Assembly (NCBI GenBank): GCA_050084515.1
Contig: CM114275.1
Location: 24,614,001-24,678,000, forward strand
Origin: Blasia pusilla
Taxonomy: Eukaryota; Marchantiophyta; Marchantiopsida; Blasiales
Direction: 5' to 3'
DNA: 64,000 nt
This document shows positions 53,001 to 64,000 of this stretch, in pieces. Under the pieces are notes generated by a model. The model did not search any database. It worked only from the letters and a program-made list of their open reading frames with translations, and had not been told where the DNA came from. The translations under genes were made by a program, and so were the position numbers. How positions within the stretch are numbered: the first letter of the stretch is position 1; every line of letters starts with the position of its first letter.

Positions 53001-55790
53001 CTATTTCTTTCCTAGTTTTACTGTAGTATCATAGTTTCATACCTCGGTGAGACATGGGATCAGGAGCATTTTCTCGCTTGAGCAGTGATGACCTCATAGT
53101 GGCTAGGGACTTTGGGTTAGATTTTGAGGGAGCAGGACCAGGGGTTAGTTCTGGAGGGTTGCAATTCCCTCATTAAATCAAAGAGAGATGATCATTTCTG
53201 ATAAACTTTAATCTGGATTTTTCAATGCAGATGCCAGGCCCTGTTGACGACTGAGTGAATAGGAATTAGAAAGAAGGAATGAATGGATAGGTTTGTTGTC
53301 CACAGGGACCCCACAGGGGCCCTGGGATTTAGTTTTGCATAAATAACAGCCATTTAAAGGAAGAACCGACAAAGCACCAACAAGGGCTTAAGAGGTCCTT
53401 TGTGCCGGGTGAGTTTCCCTAGTCTTCACACAACAATGTAAGAATTTAGCAATCTGAATCTGATTCTGCCTAGCCATGAATTCAGAGACCCTGATGGCCA
53501 GGTGAGCGAAGAGATCTGGGAAGTCGAGTCTAATGTGATTGTGAAAGGTGCAGTGGAATAGGTAATGATGTTTATCAATGAGCCCCAAGTTGCAAAATCA
53601 ACATAATCTGTCCTCTCTTTTCGTCCGTGAGAACTTTCCTCTCTCACTCTCAAAGGCCAGGAAAGAATGAGTGGAGTAGGTGATTGAAAGAGCTGGAGGA
53701 TTTGACAAGTGGATCACGCAACTTGAATGTCAGAAAGAATGTGACCAAACCATAGTAAGCACCATGTAACTTAGAATACAATTTTTTGTGAAGTAGGCTT
53801 TCATTTGTATTGGTGACACAATTTCATCCTGTCATTCTAATAGGAATTTATTCTGATTTGCAGGCACAGATCGCGGAGAGCACACAGGAGGCTGAGTATG
53901 TGACACAGGACGCGAGAGATGCTCTCAATTCTGTAAAATCTATGAAGGAATGTGGACCTGCTGTACTTGAGCGGATGATCAAAACTATTGATTCCTCCCT
54001 TCCTCGTTTAGCGTCCCTTCGCAGTACAAACAGGTAAATTTCAACCACAAAACTGTTGGCTCAGACCCAAAGAGACTGCCTTTGTATTGGATACTTTAAC
54101 CTGTAATGTGCTGGGTAAGGGACTACCTTGTAGTGAAATCTTTAGAGCAGAGATTCTGAAGCTCTGTCCTGAGGACATAAGGTCATTGAATAAGCCAGTC
54201 TGAAGAGACTAACGCTGTCCGTGTTGCGCCTGCAATGTATCCACAAAATTGGGTACCTGTTTGCTTCTGTAAAATCTATGATATTTGAATAATAAAATCT
54301 CCCACTCATAATCAGAAGGTGAGTAGAATTAATTTCAAGCTTTCCCATAAGACTCAAACAACAAGGATCTGTATGGTTCACTTTTCAGTTCAAAGATGGT
54401 AAGCAAAGAATTTTGGCAAAAATTAACTGGTAGCCTTCAACCTACAACACGTGAGAAGGGTCATCTCTCAGTTCACTATTATCCCTTAATGTAGCTGTGG
54501 CAAATGTTGTTTCAGTTGAGACTGTTAATTCATTCATGGATTCATGAGTTCGCACGAATAGGTATCTTGCATTGTCTTTGGAGCACAACTGAGACAGGAA
54601 AGCTGGTTTAACGTGTTTTTAGTTTATTTTCATGAACTCTTTTTCGGCTGGAGTTAACCTCAGTCCTCATTGACTGAGGTTGTCTAGAGTTCAGGCTCAC
54701 ACCAACCGGTGAATCTACTTGGTCATTTTTTTAATGCAGAGATGACTATTCATCAGATGGCATGACAAGAAACAAGGACAACAGGGATAGTTTGCTCACA
54801 GAACATCCAGAGAAGCAAAGGAATTCACCAAATAGTCCAAAGTCAATTCTCATTGGAGAAAGTAGTGCCGAGCCTGCTGCCCTACTCTCTAGCTCCATTG
54901 CTGCCCAAAATGAGTGTGATGACCCTCTATCGACAAGAGAGTCTTCTGGACAGGCTCCAGTAGAGAACAAGGTTTCGGGACTAGTAACATCAGAAGGTGA
55001 TTACACAAGCTATGTTCGAAACATTTTTGACTCTGCCTACCGAAAGGCAAGCAATGTGACTAGTGCTGCAAATTGGACCTCATCTAATAAAGCATCCAAA
55101 GTAGTAAGTCCAAATGTTGCTGATGGTCATTTGGGTCCGAATCAATTATCTGCAGCAGGTACTGAAAAAACTCCAAGTCAATATGTTCCTGCTGTGTTGA
55201 GATCTTGTGGTCCAGGGAAGATAGCAAGTCCCAGCACTTCCTCAACTGCAATCAGGGGTGTAGAAGAACCTCAATCAGTGCCAAGATTCACCCATGACAA
55301 GGAGCGACGTATGTCTTCAGGCAATACACCGCGTGTCACCGCAACGCATGGAGATGTGACTGATTTCAGAAAGCCAGGACAGTATGTTCGGGCTGTTATT
55401 GGTTCAGCAATACAGACAGCAGGGAATGTCAAAAGAGATGGATCGAACTTTGTGTGGGCAGAAGGTGAAGGTGGGCAGAATACTTCTGCAGCCTCTGAGG
55501 GGAAACCAGCTGAAAGTTGGGGTTGGTTGCGATTACCAACACAAGCATTGCGCACGTTGGGTAAAAGATCAACGAATTCTCAATCTGAGGATGGTAGGCC
55601 GGGGACGACAACTATGGATGATGTACTCAACAGGGATGCAGTGGCAGTTGCCGAGAGTGGTTCATCAGAAGGTGATTTACAGATGCTAGATGTAGAAAGG
55701 GCCAATTATGAGATTTTTGCAGCAGAGCAGGCTGCCCAGCTGGAGCGGTGGTTGGATGAGAGCAATGAAGAAGAGAAACATGGGAAATGA
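50069..55790 (+). CDS. BORCS8 (MEF2BNB)-like protein with a long C-terminal extension
   Basis: Coding exons are 50069-50182, 53864-54033 and 54740-55790, in matching phase with GT-AG borders. The first safe ATG is at 50090, giving 437 aa; homology-like residues VHDAITD just upstream suggest the real start lies in an unseen 5' exon. Residues 1-88 match the BORCS8/MEF2BNB family: MLKQLANEPSVGLYFVQQHV, HRAVPAMVALK, then helices through YVTQDARDALNSVKSMKECG and PRLASLRSTN. In animals this subunit of BORC positions lysosomes through Arl8. The remaining ~350 residues are Ser/Asn-rich and repeat a motif three times: TSYVRNIFDSAYRKASNVT, SQYVPAVLRSCGPGKIASPS and GQYVRAVIGSAIQTAGNVK. The end is acidic (ERWLDESNEEEK). 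The extension's role is unknown. Confidence 0.8.
50449..52242. repeat. Three-copy near-identical tandem repeat of ~600 bp inside an intron
   Basis: Units are 50449-51048 (600 bp), 51049-51644 (596 bp) and 51645-52242 (598 bp). They differ by a 4-bp deletion (GGTGGAAAGTGAGAG to GGTGGAGAGAG) in unit 2 and a few substitutions. They lie in the ~3.7-kb intron between 50182 and 53864. A 112-aa ORF with one hydrophobic stretch spans each unit junction (50896-51234 and 51492-51830), but it exists only because the units are adjacent. Confidence 0.95.
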
Positions 55791-58114
55791 GCTGCCACCA
55801 CCTTTACCCATCTTCTGTAAGTAAGAGCTTATGTGCGAGTTTCATAGTTTTTTTTTACGGATTTTGAGGCAGTCCAGGATAGTAGGTTTAAAGTATTTCA
55901 AGTAATGTATCCAATCCGTATGGCATTACTTACCAACTTCAGTGCTCAGAATGATTGCCCTCTCTAGCATTGCTAGTAGCGTATAAGCTCTGTCATTGTC
56001 TGTAGAAATCTTCCCTTACCTCCCTTTCCTTATTCTTCTGACCTGTCTAGTGCCGTGATAGACTGTTTGGAGTGTATGCTTCATTCTATTACATCTTATG
56101 ATGAGTGTGTCTTCATGTAAATTCAGGTTTTGTGGTGAGTCTGCAGTGTACATGTTGGAAAAGCAGAGCTTCCGACTGCAATCAGTTGTCCAAAACTTGA
56201 TTGGAGCAATGGGCAAGGTCCTTCAACCAATGCGTGTTAGAGAACCTAGGTGTGTTAGCTTTTTCCATGTCTTGGTGGAATCAAGATCCTTGGGAGTGAC
56301 AGATGTACTACCTCCTCACAGGTGAGGCCATGATTGTCCAGAATTGTACCAATTGTTACTCTGCAAGAGTTTATAACAGACTGGCAGAAGTATCATGTAG
56401 GTAAGTACTGAGGAGGCCTACACCATCAAACTGCCATTATACCTCTTGGTATGACTGTCATACTTTTTTGTGTTTCCATAGCAACCTGGCTTGCAGTTTA
56501 TGTTCCGTAGGCATGAGCAGATGTAGACTTTCACTTTGTACAGAGCTTGTGCTTACACAATTAACATTCATCAACTCATTGGAGTCTTTCTGTGTAGATT
56601 CAATATTATCAATGAAACAATTCCTCTTGAGATGGAATCTGATGTTTTGTGTTTGTTTTGTCTGTGATTGGCATGATGGTTAAGCACAGTTTCCACACCA
56701 AAATGGCCGCCAGAACTTCTTTTCCAGGGTTGTGGTGCGGAATTCTCTTATGCCAATGATTTTTCTATGGGATCATCTCACATGATTTAAAATCTATGTT
56801 CTGGATTCACCATCATCATAAGTGACTCCACTACCTGTGAATCTGATTTGATCTCATCTGATCTTTCCACTGTATCCCTACTGTTGAGCAGGACAGCTTA
56901 CTAAAGGAATGCCATAGTTTTGCTGGCCATGTAGGCTTCAAATGTTGACCCATTCTTAGGTGGTTTTCACCATAGCTTTACTCTATCTTTTCTTCTGCAC
57001 TTTGCGGGGTCTATGGTCGCAAGGCTACGACAGGCACCACTTAAATCAGTACAGTCTGCACTTTGGAGGTCAAGGCAGAAAAGATTTAGAACTCAAAATA
57101 GACTCAATTACATTTGGAGTTTGAGAATGGGCTGCAGATGTGGTAGATATGAGTGAATCCATGTGTGTTAGTTCCTTTTGAAAGAACGAATTGATTTGGT
57201 CTCCTACTTTCAAAGATAGAGAGTTAGCCGGCCCGATATTGAATGCTCTAATGTTCAGAGTTTTGTACAATCCATAGCCGAAATTTTGTTTCTCAAAATA
57301 GTCACTGAAACCTTAACTCCAAAATTGGAACCTTGATACCCAATGAAAGTCTAGAGTCTCATGGACTGTGTAAATGGATGATTCCTCACATCATGCAAAT
57401 GCTTGAGACATTTTCTCCCGAACTTGAAAAGCATATTCTTAAGAGGCATGGTTGTAATATTTACCCCTGGTTGATGTAGGAATGCATTCGAATAGTATGA
57501 TAGTGATCCTTGGATTGATCTCCAAGATTGACATGCCTTAAAACTTCATGATTTAAACTAGTGTAGGAATGTGGGTCTTATCTGAAAGATGAAAGATTCA
57601 ACCTTTTGTAATCGATCAAGACTCTATGTGTGCTTGTCTTCTTGGGCACTTTTCAAGATGTTACCCGATTTCAAGATGTTATTTGGTGGACATAGTCAAA
57701 CAAGAGTCTCTAGCTCGGGGATTTATTGATCTATCAATATCTGAAGCTAAATTGTTCGTAATTTAGAGTTTTCATATGAATGGTTTCATTTCAGTTTAGT
57801 ATTATGAATAGTTATGAGGTTAGCAAACTTCTTCCATACATACATTCGTCAAAATTATAAAACAAAGCTCTTGTTTGTTTGCAAGTCTTAGAACCATTTC
57901 GTACTCTTCCATCATGACACATAGACTTGTCTAAGGCTCGGAGCCACTATGATTGGATTTATTATTTGTGCTATCACAATTGACCATATTTCATAGAATT
58001 ATATCCTTGCTACCTATGCACATAGAAGATGGCATGGTGGGCCAAAAATCAAATCGTTTACACAATAGTTGGTTATGGTTTTCATGGTGATGTGGTTTTC
58101 ATGTTGCAACTTTC
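55791..58114. other. 3' UTR side of the BORCS8-like gene and intergenic DNA
   Basis: An ORF at 56098-56325 reads KFRFCGESAVYMLEKQSF and is flanked by acceptor- and donor-like sites. It could be a spliced 3' UTR exon but no family is recognised. From about 57400 the sequence is AT-rich and repeat-like. No further gene is seen. Confidence 0.45.
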
Positions 58115-59120
58115 ATAACCAAATGAGCGTCATGCAAAACATTTGAATTCTAGCAAGCTCATGTTGGGATCGTTTGCGCGTCGGAGTGGTCTCTTGGAAG
58201 AGACATAAAGGACACAAGAAATGAGACAAGAGTGAGGTTGAGTGTTTCAAGAGTTTTAAATTTGCGACCAGAAAAAATTGAACCAAACACGTAGTGGGAT
58301 TTGAAAGGAGTTGAGTCTAGGAAGGTTGGTTGCCAAAGAGGTGAGAACCGAATTTGGAACGTAATTAACGTTTGGGATTTTGATTCTATTTTGGACCATA
58401 ACTTTTAGTTCCAACATACGTTTTGGACAAGTAAGACGGTCGCTGGAAAGATTATGTAAAGCTTATAGTGCGTTGTAGATCTTAGAAAACATTTAAGCAG
58501 AGGTTGAGAAAATGACCAAAAATGATTGTTCGAGAAGTCGAGTTGAGGGCCAAAAAGAGGGACTCATAGTTCCCAAGAGGTAGGGGGAGGGTGGGGATCC
58601 CGAGAATTATTCGTAAGGGGGAAGGTCTCCAAGAATGCTTGGGACTCGAACTCCACTTTGGGGCGCCACAGGGCGACCTAAGGGCACGAAATGGATTGGG
58701 AGTTTTGGCGTTGGGCTTCGAAACCCAAACCAAGTCCAATAGAGTGGATTTCGTAGGTCCCTATTGGATTCCAACCCGCGACTTATTTAGTTGGGTCTCG
58801 GTTTGGGGATTAATGCGAGCTCCATTAGACAATTGGGACTGCTATGCATGCGAACGTCATGTTAAGTGTCTGGACTAACCAAAAAGTTTGTCTCAAGTCT
58901 TGCCCATATTGGGAAGCTAGAAATTAGGGAAGGTTGAGCTTGATAAGATGCCAAGTTGAAAACTCGGTGGGTTGGAAGGCCGATTGACGTAGAAGAGACT
59001 AACGTGAGTGTGTTTGGATACAGATCGGCACTGAGAGTGTGTCCTACTCAACATATGCTTCCGCAACACTAAAGATTGACGTTCAAGAGGAATAGGCGCA
59101 CGACAATTTCATGATGGTGA
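58115..59120 (+). repeat. ~1-kb direct repeat, left copy (possible LTR)
   Basis: It shares long blocks with 62829-63854 in the same orientation: GAGTCTAGGAAGGTTGGTTG followed by CCAAAGAGGTGAGAAC, TTAGTTCCAA, ACAAGTAAGA, GAGAGTGTGTCCTACT and CGCAACACTAAAGATT. Both contain an antisense ORF fragment of the form ILGIPTLPLPLG / ILGISALPLTLG that matches no family. No gene is seen. Confidence 0.75.
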
Positions 59121-60816
59121 GTTGTAGTTGGTCATAATTACCACAGTGGCAAGAGACACCTGGTCAAGATTACTACATTAGTACAACTATCTCCCAATGT
59201 GGCTACGCAATCATCACTCCCAATCCTTGAAAAATATTTTTGCACTATCTATTTTTGTCATTTCTTTCTTGTACTATGTTTTTTTTTAATTAGTTAATCT
59301 TCTCACTTTGTCTTTACCTTTGCAGTATATACTAGTATTATTATTCCCAACACTCTAATATTTTTCCTACATCATGATGACCAACAATAAATCTTATAGA
59401 AGAATTAACACTGCTTCTGCATACAATCTTCTCTAAAAACGAAATCCTCACAAACAATTGATTTTGTCGCCATTAGGGCTCCACTAGAAATTTGACTTTC
59501 CACCTATACAAAATGAAGTCCTCTAAGACTTCATATTACATCAAATTGACAATGACTCACACTGCCAACTTTGTTAACTATAATACATAACATTGTCAAG
59601 CCATATTCATCTTCAGTTATGACTGAATTCAAACTCTAACATCCTAGCTCCTACCAAACACTAGAAGGAGAAGTAATTCATACACTCAACATGAGAAAGA
59701 TGGCTCTTGAAAGCTATCTCCTCATCTCGTCTATTCTTGGGAAGAGAAGAAAAAAATTGAACGATACACTTGAATAGAAACATACGCGTGCAAGTCACCT
59801 GACCCTAAATCTCCTATTGGCATAGGGATATTTAAAATTGACACTCCTTCTAAATAGCATAATGAATAGAATATCGCTTGTTATCCAATTTAAGGGTATG
59901 GGGGTTAAACTTTAGGGAGCTTGGGCCACCTCATAGACATTACTAACTTGGATTGGCCTTAAGCTTGATTTTTCCTCCCGTTGCTAAAAGGCTACAATTA
60001 AAGCTCTATCCTACATTATCTTTTAGAACCGTGATTGACCTTACCAATCTTGTTGTCTAATCTAGGAGTGTCAAATTTGACCATCCAATCTCTAATTATT
60101 TGCATCTCTAGCCTTTCACTAGTTGCACTCCAACTTTGAAATTGTTGTACGAATAGACATCGCTGCCAACATATATCGGTTGTCATACACACAAGTCTAA
60201 GATCCATCTATTTATGAATCCTAACATTTCATATATGAAACATGAACTTTGATGAAATCTAGAATGCCCTATGCTTCATTCAAACATCCATATCAATGAT
60301 ACACACTGCTGTAATAGTAGGAGAAAGTATGCAAATAAACTCTCAATATGACTAATCTTCGATCAATCCTAGTCCACTCTTCAAGAGAGAATCTAGGCTC
60401 AATACATGCAAGTTGCACTGTAACACAAATCCCAACATGGGTCGATCTTAAGGAAGATCAGTTTTGAATGAGCTTCTTCCGAGGTATACCTCCCATGGGC
60501 ACCTCAATGGATGACTTGTACATATATGTAGCGTCCCTCCTAGTTGGTCACTAAGGACCTAGAGTACACAAATTACTAATTCCCTGACAACTACACATGT
60601 TTTCCTCTCATGAGACCAACTACCAACTAACCTTTGACCCTATGGGCCCAAGTGGCTCCACACAAGGATGGGAGGGTCAGCCTCTTCAAGGTTTCCACTC
60701 TTCATAAAGAGAAGGATGACCTACACTCGTAGGTCATTAAGAGCATGTAATATATGACTTCTCAAAATAGGGAAGTACGAGACTCCTCTAAGGCCTCGAT
60801 ACTATCTCATTGCTTT
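59121..60816. other. AT-rich DNA between direct repeats, no gene seen
   Basis: No retrotransposon domain or other family is recognisable on either strand. ORFs are under 70 codons. Confidence 0.6.
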
Positions 60817-61495
<679 letters not shown>

Positions 61496-61935
61496 TTTCT
61501 TACTTCACTCTACTTCTTTATACTACACTCTCAAACACTATTCTAACTAGATAGTCCACCTTATGCATGTAAGGACACAACCCCAAGGTGAACACTTTCC
61601 CCTCGCCCTATGTTGCATCTTGCTGCACTTTCTCCACATGTTACGCCTCTAGCTTTGTGTTGTGCCTCTTCTTCTATGTTTGGTCTCTAGTTGTTCTCCC
61701 ATACCCGTTGGTTGTTAGGTATGATCAGCCTCTGCTCTTATGTGGGTCTGTTATCTTTGACTACATGCTTGCATTTCTATCTCTATGACACTCATTGGAT
61801 TTTTATTTAGTTACTCTGCTATTTCTTCATACAAATGAGGGCTTAATCATGCTTAGTTCTGCATGTTTGCTTCTAGCAAGGCTTGCAACTCAAGTTGTAT
61901 CACCAAAGCTCATCTTGGTGCTCGCCCTTTGCTGC

Positions 61936-62008
<73 letters not shown>

Positions 62009-62828
62009 GGATTTGATAGGTCTTGAAATTGTTGAAAATCCTTTGGCCAAGAAAACCTATTGAAAGAGAGTGGAATTGAGGGGAAGAGAGACTATGAGTA
62101 GGCTCCCCAAAGATATTAGTAAGTAGTTATGTGGTTCTTGTAAGGGATCAACAACGTTCAACATTTGATTTCTAATATAGATCATGATAGATCTCCGAGT
62201 TGATCTCAAGAAGATCTAATTTTTAATGTTAACTAGGACCGCCTAAGTCTTTACAAGCTATATAGTCAATTTGACTTTTTGGTATTCTATATTCCTATCA
62301 TGACATATTTTGAACTTCCCTTTAGGCTACCAAGCTTGTCATACATTTGAACTCTTAATCCTCGTCTCTAGATAGAACTCTGTAGCCAAAGCCTATCCTA
62401 GAGTTGAGAAGTTGCTTAAGAGTCAAACTTGAGCCGTTTGGATCTATTTCCTTTTGAGGTTTGTTTGGAGCATCAAGGTCTTGATCAAATCCAAAGGCTT
62501 CACAAGGACCAAGTAGTATCCATAATCCAACAAGTTCAAATTTTTTCATGAGTTTGAACTAATTTAAGGGTTTTACTCTAGAGTTATATCTCCAAGTCTT
62601 AAACAAAACTCTTGTAAGGGACTTCAAGGATTTGATTTTAAAATGCATTATGGTGTGTCATCTCCAGGTTTGATAGAATACTCCTTGACATGTCAAGGAA
62701 TATTCAAGAAGTTCTAGATTCTTCTTAAAGCCTTATTCTCCTATGATGCTTAACTTAAGACTGAATATTGATCCAGTTTTCAAGTTGATCCACCACACTC
62801 CGCACTCATTGGAATTTTTGCGACCCTC
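61496..62828. other. Intergenic DNA with a second (GA)n tract
   Basis: A (GA)n run of about 68 bp lies at 61939-62006. ORFs reading through it (61795-62016, 61863-62063) are Arg/Glu repeats without support. No gene is seen. Confidence 0.6.
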
Positions 62829-63854
62829 GTAACCAAATGAACACCAAACAAACACCAAGCGCAATATCATAATTTTAGTGGGCTCACGCTACGATGATTA
62901 CGCTTTGGAGAGGTCCCTTGGAAAAGTCCAAGAGACGAAATGTGCCATAGAGTTTATGCATTTCAAGGGTTTATGGTCGCAACCAGGAAACCTAGACCAA
63001 ACGTGAACCAAGACTTGAGAGAAGTTGAGTCTAGGAAGGTTGGTTGCCAAAGAGGTGAGAACAGATTTGGAACGTGACTAGCGTTTGGGGATTTTGACTG
63101 TGTTTCCGACAATAAGGTTTAGTTCCAAGATGTGTTTGGGACAAGTAAGATGGTGTTGGAAATCTTATGCCAAGACGATTACAACACACTAAAGATCTCA
63201 AAAACGTTCAAGCAAAGCTTTAAATAATTTCCGAAAATGACTCTAAGAGGAGTCAGGTTTAGGGCCAAATGAGGGGCCCGACTGTCTGTCCCTAAAGTTA
63301 GGGGGAGGGCGGAGATCCCCAAAATTACTAGTAAGGGGGAGTATCTCCAAGGATTCTTGGAACCCAAACCCCACTTTGAGCGCCAAACGGCATCTCAAGG
63401 GCAGAGAATGGAACGGGAGTTTGGCGTTGGAACTCGAAACCCAAACCTGATCCAAGGGAATGGATTTTGTAAGCCACACTTAGATTCCAACTTTTGACTC
63501 TGTTTTGTGAGTTGCAGTTAGGGACTCATTGGATGTCTATTGGAGTGTTCGGACCGCCAGGCGTGTAAACGTCGTTTAAGGTTCTTTAACCGACAAAAAA
63601 TTCTATCCCAAATCTTAAAAGACTTGACTGTGTTGTAAATCATGAAACTAGGAAGGTTGAGCTTCATGAGAGGCCGAGTCAAATACTCGGAAAGCTATAA
63701 CGTTGATTGACCAAGACTTGACTAACATTAGTGTGCGTTTGGGTGCAGATCACGATTGAGAGTGTGTCCTACTGAACACACGCTTTCGCAACACTAAAGA
63801 TTTACGTTCAAGGAGAGTAGGTGCACGAGAGGATTGGCATATTATGGTGGTGAA
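62829..63854 (+). repeat. ~1-kb direct repeat, right copy (possible LTR)
   Basis: It aligns with 58115-59120 in direct orientation 4.7 kb downstream, with moderate divergence and small indels. The two together could be LTRs of an old non-autonomous element whose internal part (59121-62828) has no coding capacity. The remaining 63855-64000 shows nothing recognisable. Confidence 0.75.
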
Positions 63855-64000
63855 ATTTTTTTTGGGCTCTCTCATAGGTATTGGTACACTTGGAGATTTG
63901 ACTCATAGTGACTTTTTGATGAATTTGCAATATCATAGCCTTTTTCATCTGCTTCTTGCCTTGTGTTGATTTCTTAGTTGTCTTCTTAATCAGTATGAAG

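Noticed and set aside
61795-62063. ORFs ending in Arg-Glu repeats
   Set aside because: They are translations of the (GA)n microsatellite and have no start context or family match.

Overview
The window looks like nuclear DNA of a streptophyte, most likely an early-diverging land plant (bryophyte-grade) or a close algal relative. The reasons are compact genes with short GT-AG introns, plastid-lineage and plant-type protein families, GA/CT-rich 5' leaders, AT-rich intergenic DNA, and Ty3/gypsy elements of a kind I associate with basal streptophytes. The species cannot be named from the sequence.

Layout. 1-5050: the 3' part of a decayed Ty3/gypsy retrotransposon (copy 1), cut by the window edge. 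5.06-9.6 kb: AT-rich repeats and two perfect hairpins. 9672-13658 (+): a ten-exon DUF1350 plastid-type protein. 13.7-19.6 kb: intergenic DNA with a solo-LTR-like repeat and a GC-richer island without a recognisable gene. 19688-20893 (-): a single-exon six-span membrane protein. 23781-25589 (-): a three-exon HhH-GPD DNA glycosylase. 27361-36847: a nearly complete second retrotransposon (copy 2). 37835-40014 (+): a four-exon secreted inhibitor-I9 protein. 41317-45971 (-): a seven-exon double PRC-barrel protein. 46.4-49.2 kb: small foldback/MITE-like repeats. 50069-55790 (+): a BORCS8 (MEF2BNB)-like gene whose large intron holds a three-fold ~600-bp tandem repeat. 55.8-64 kb: non-coding repeats, including a pair of ~1-kb direct repeats and another solo-LTR-like unit.

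The main discovery is in the two retrotransposons. Both carry, between protease and reverse transcriptase, a C5-cytosine DNA methyltransferase domain of DNMT3-like layout (motifs I, IV, VI, VIII and X in canonical order). Both also end Pol with a PHD zinc finger after the DDE integrase. One polyprotein therefore pairs a DNA-methylation writer with a probable histone-tail reader. Both copies are broken by stops and frameshifts but keep the catalytic motifs. Their terminal repeats are arranged in an unusual way (B ... A-B-A') that resembles split direct repeats. To my knowledge, retrotransposon-encoded methyltransferases have been reported from dinoflagellates and charophyte algae; I know of no report of this combination with a PHD finger.

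The host genes show no shared pathway or operon logic. DUF1350 and the PRC-barrel protein are probably plastid proteins, the I9 protein is secretory, the BORCS8-like protein belongs to lysosome/vacuole-positioning biology, and the glycosylase repairs alkylated DNA. All gene models were assembled by hand from splice signals with phases checked; none has transcript support here.
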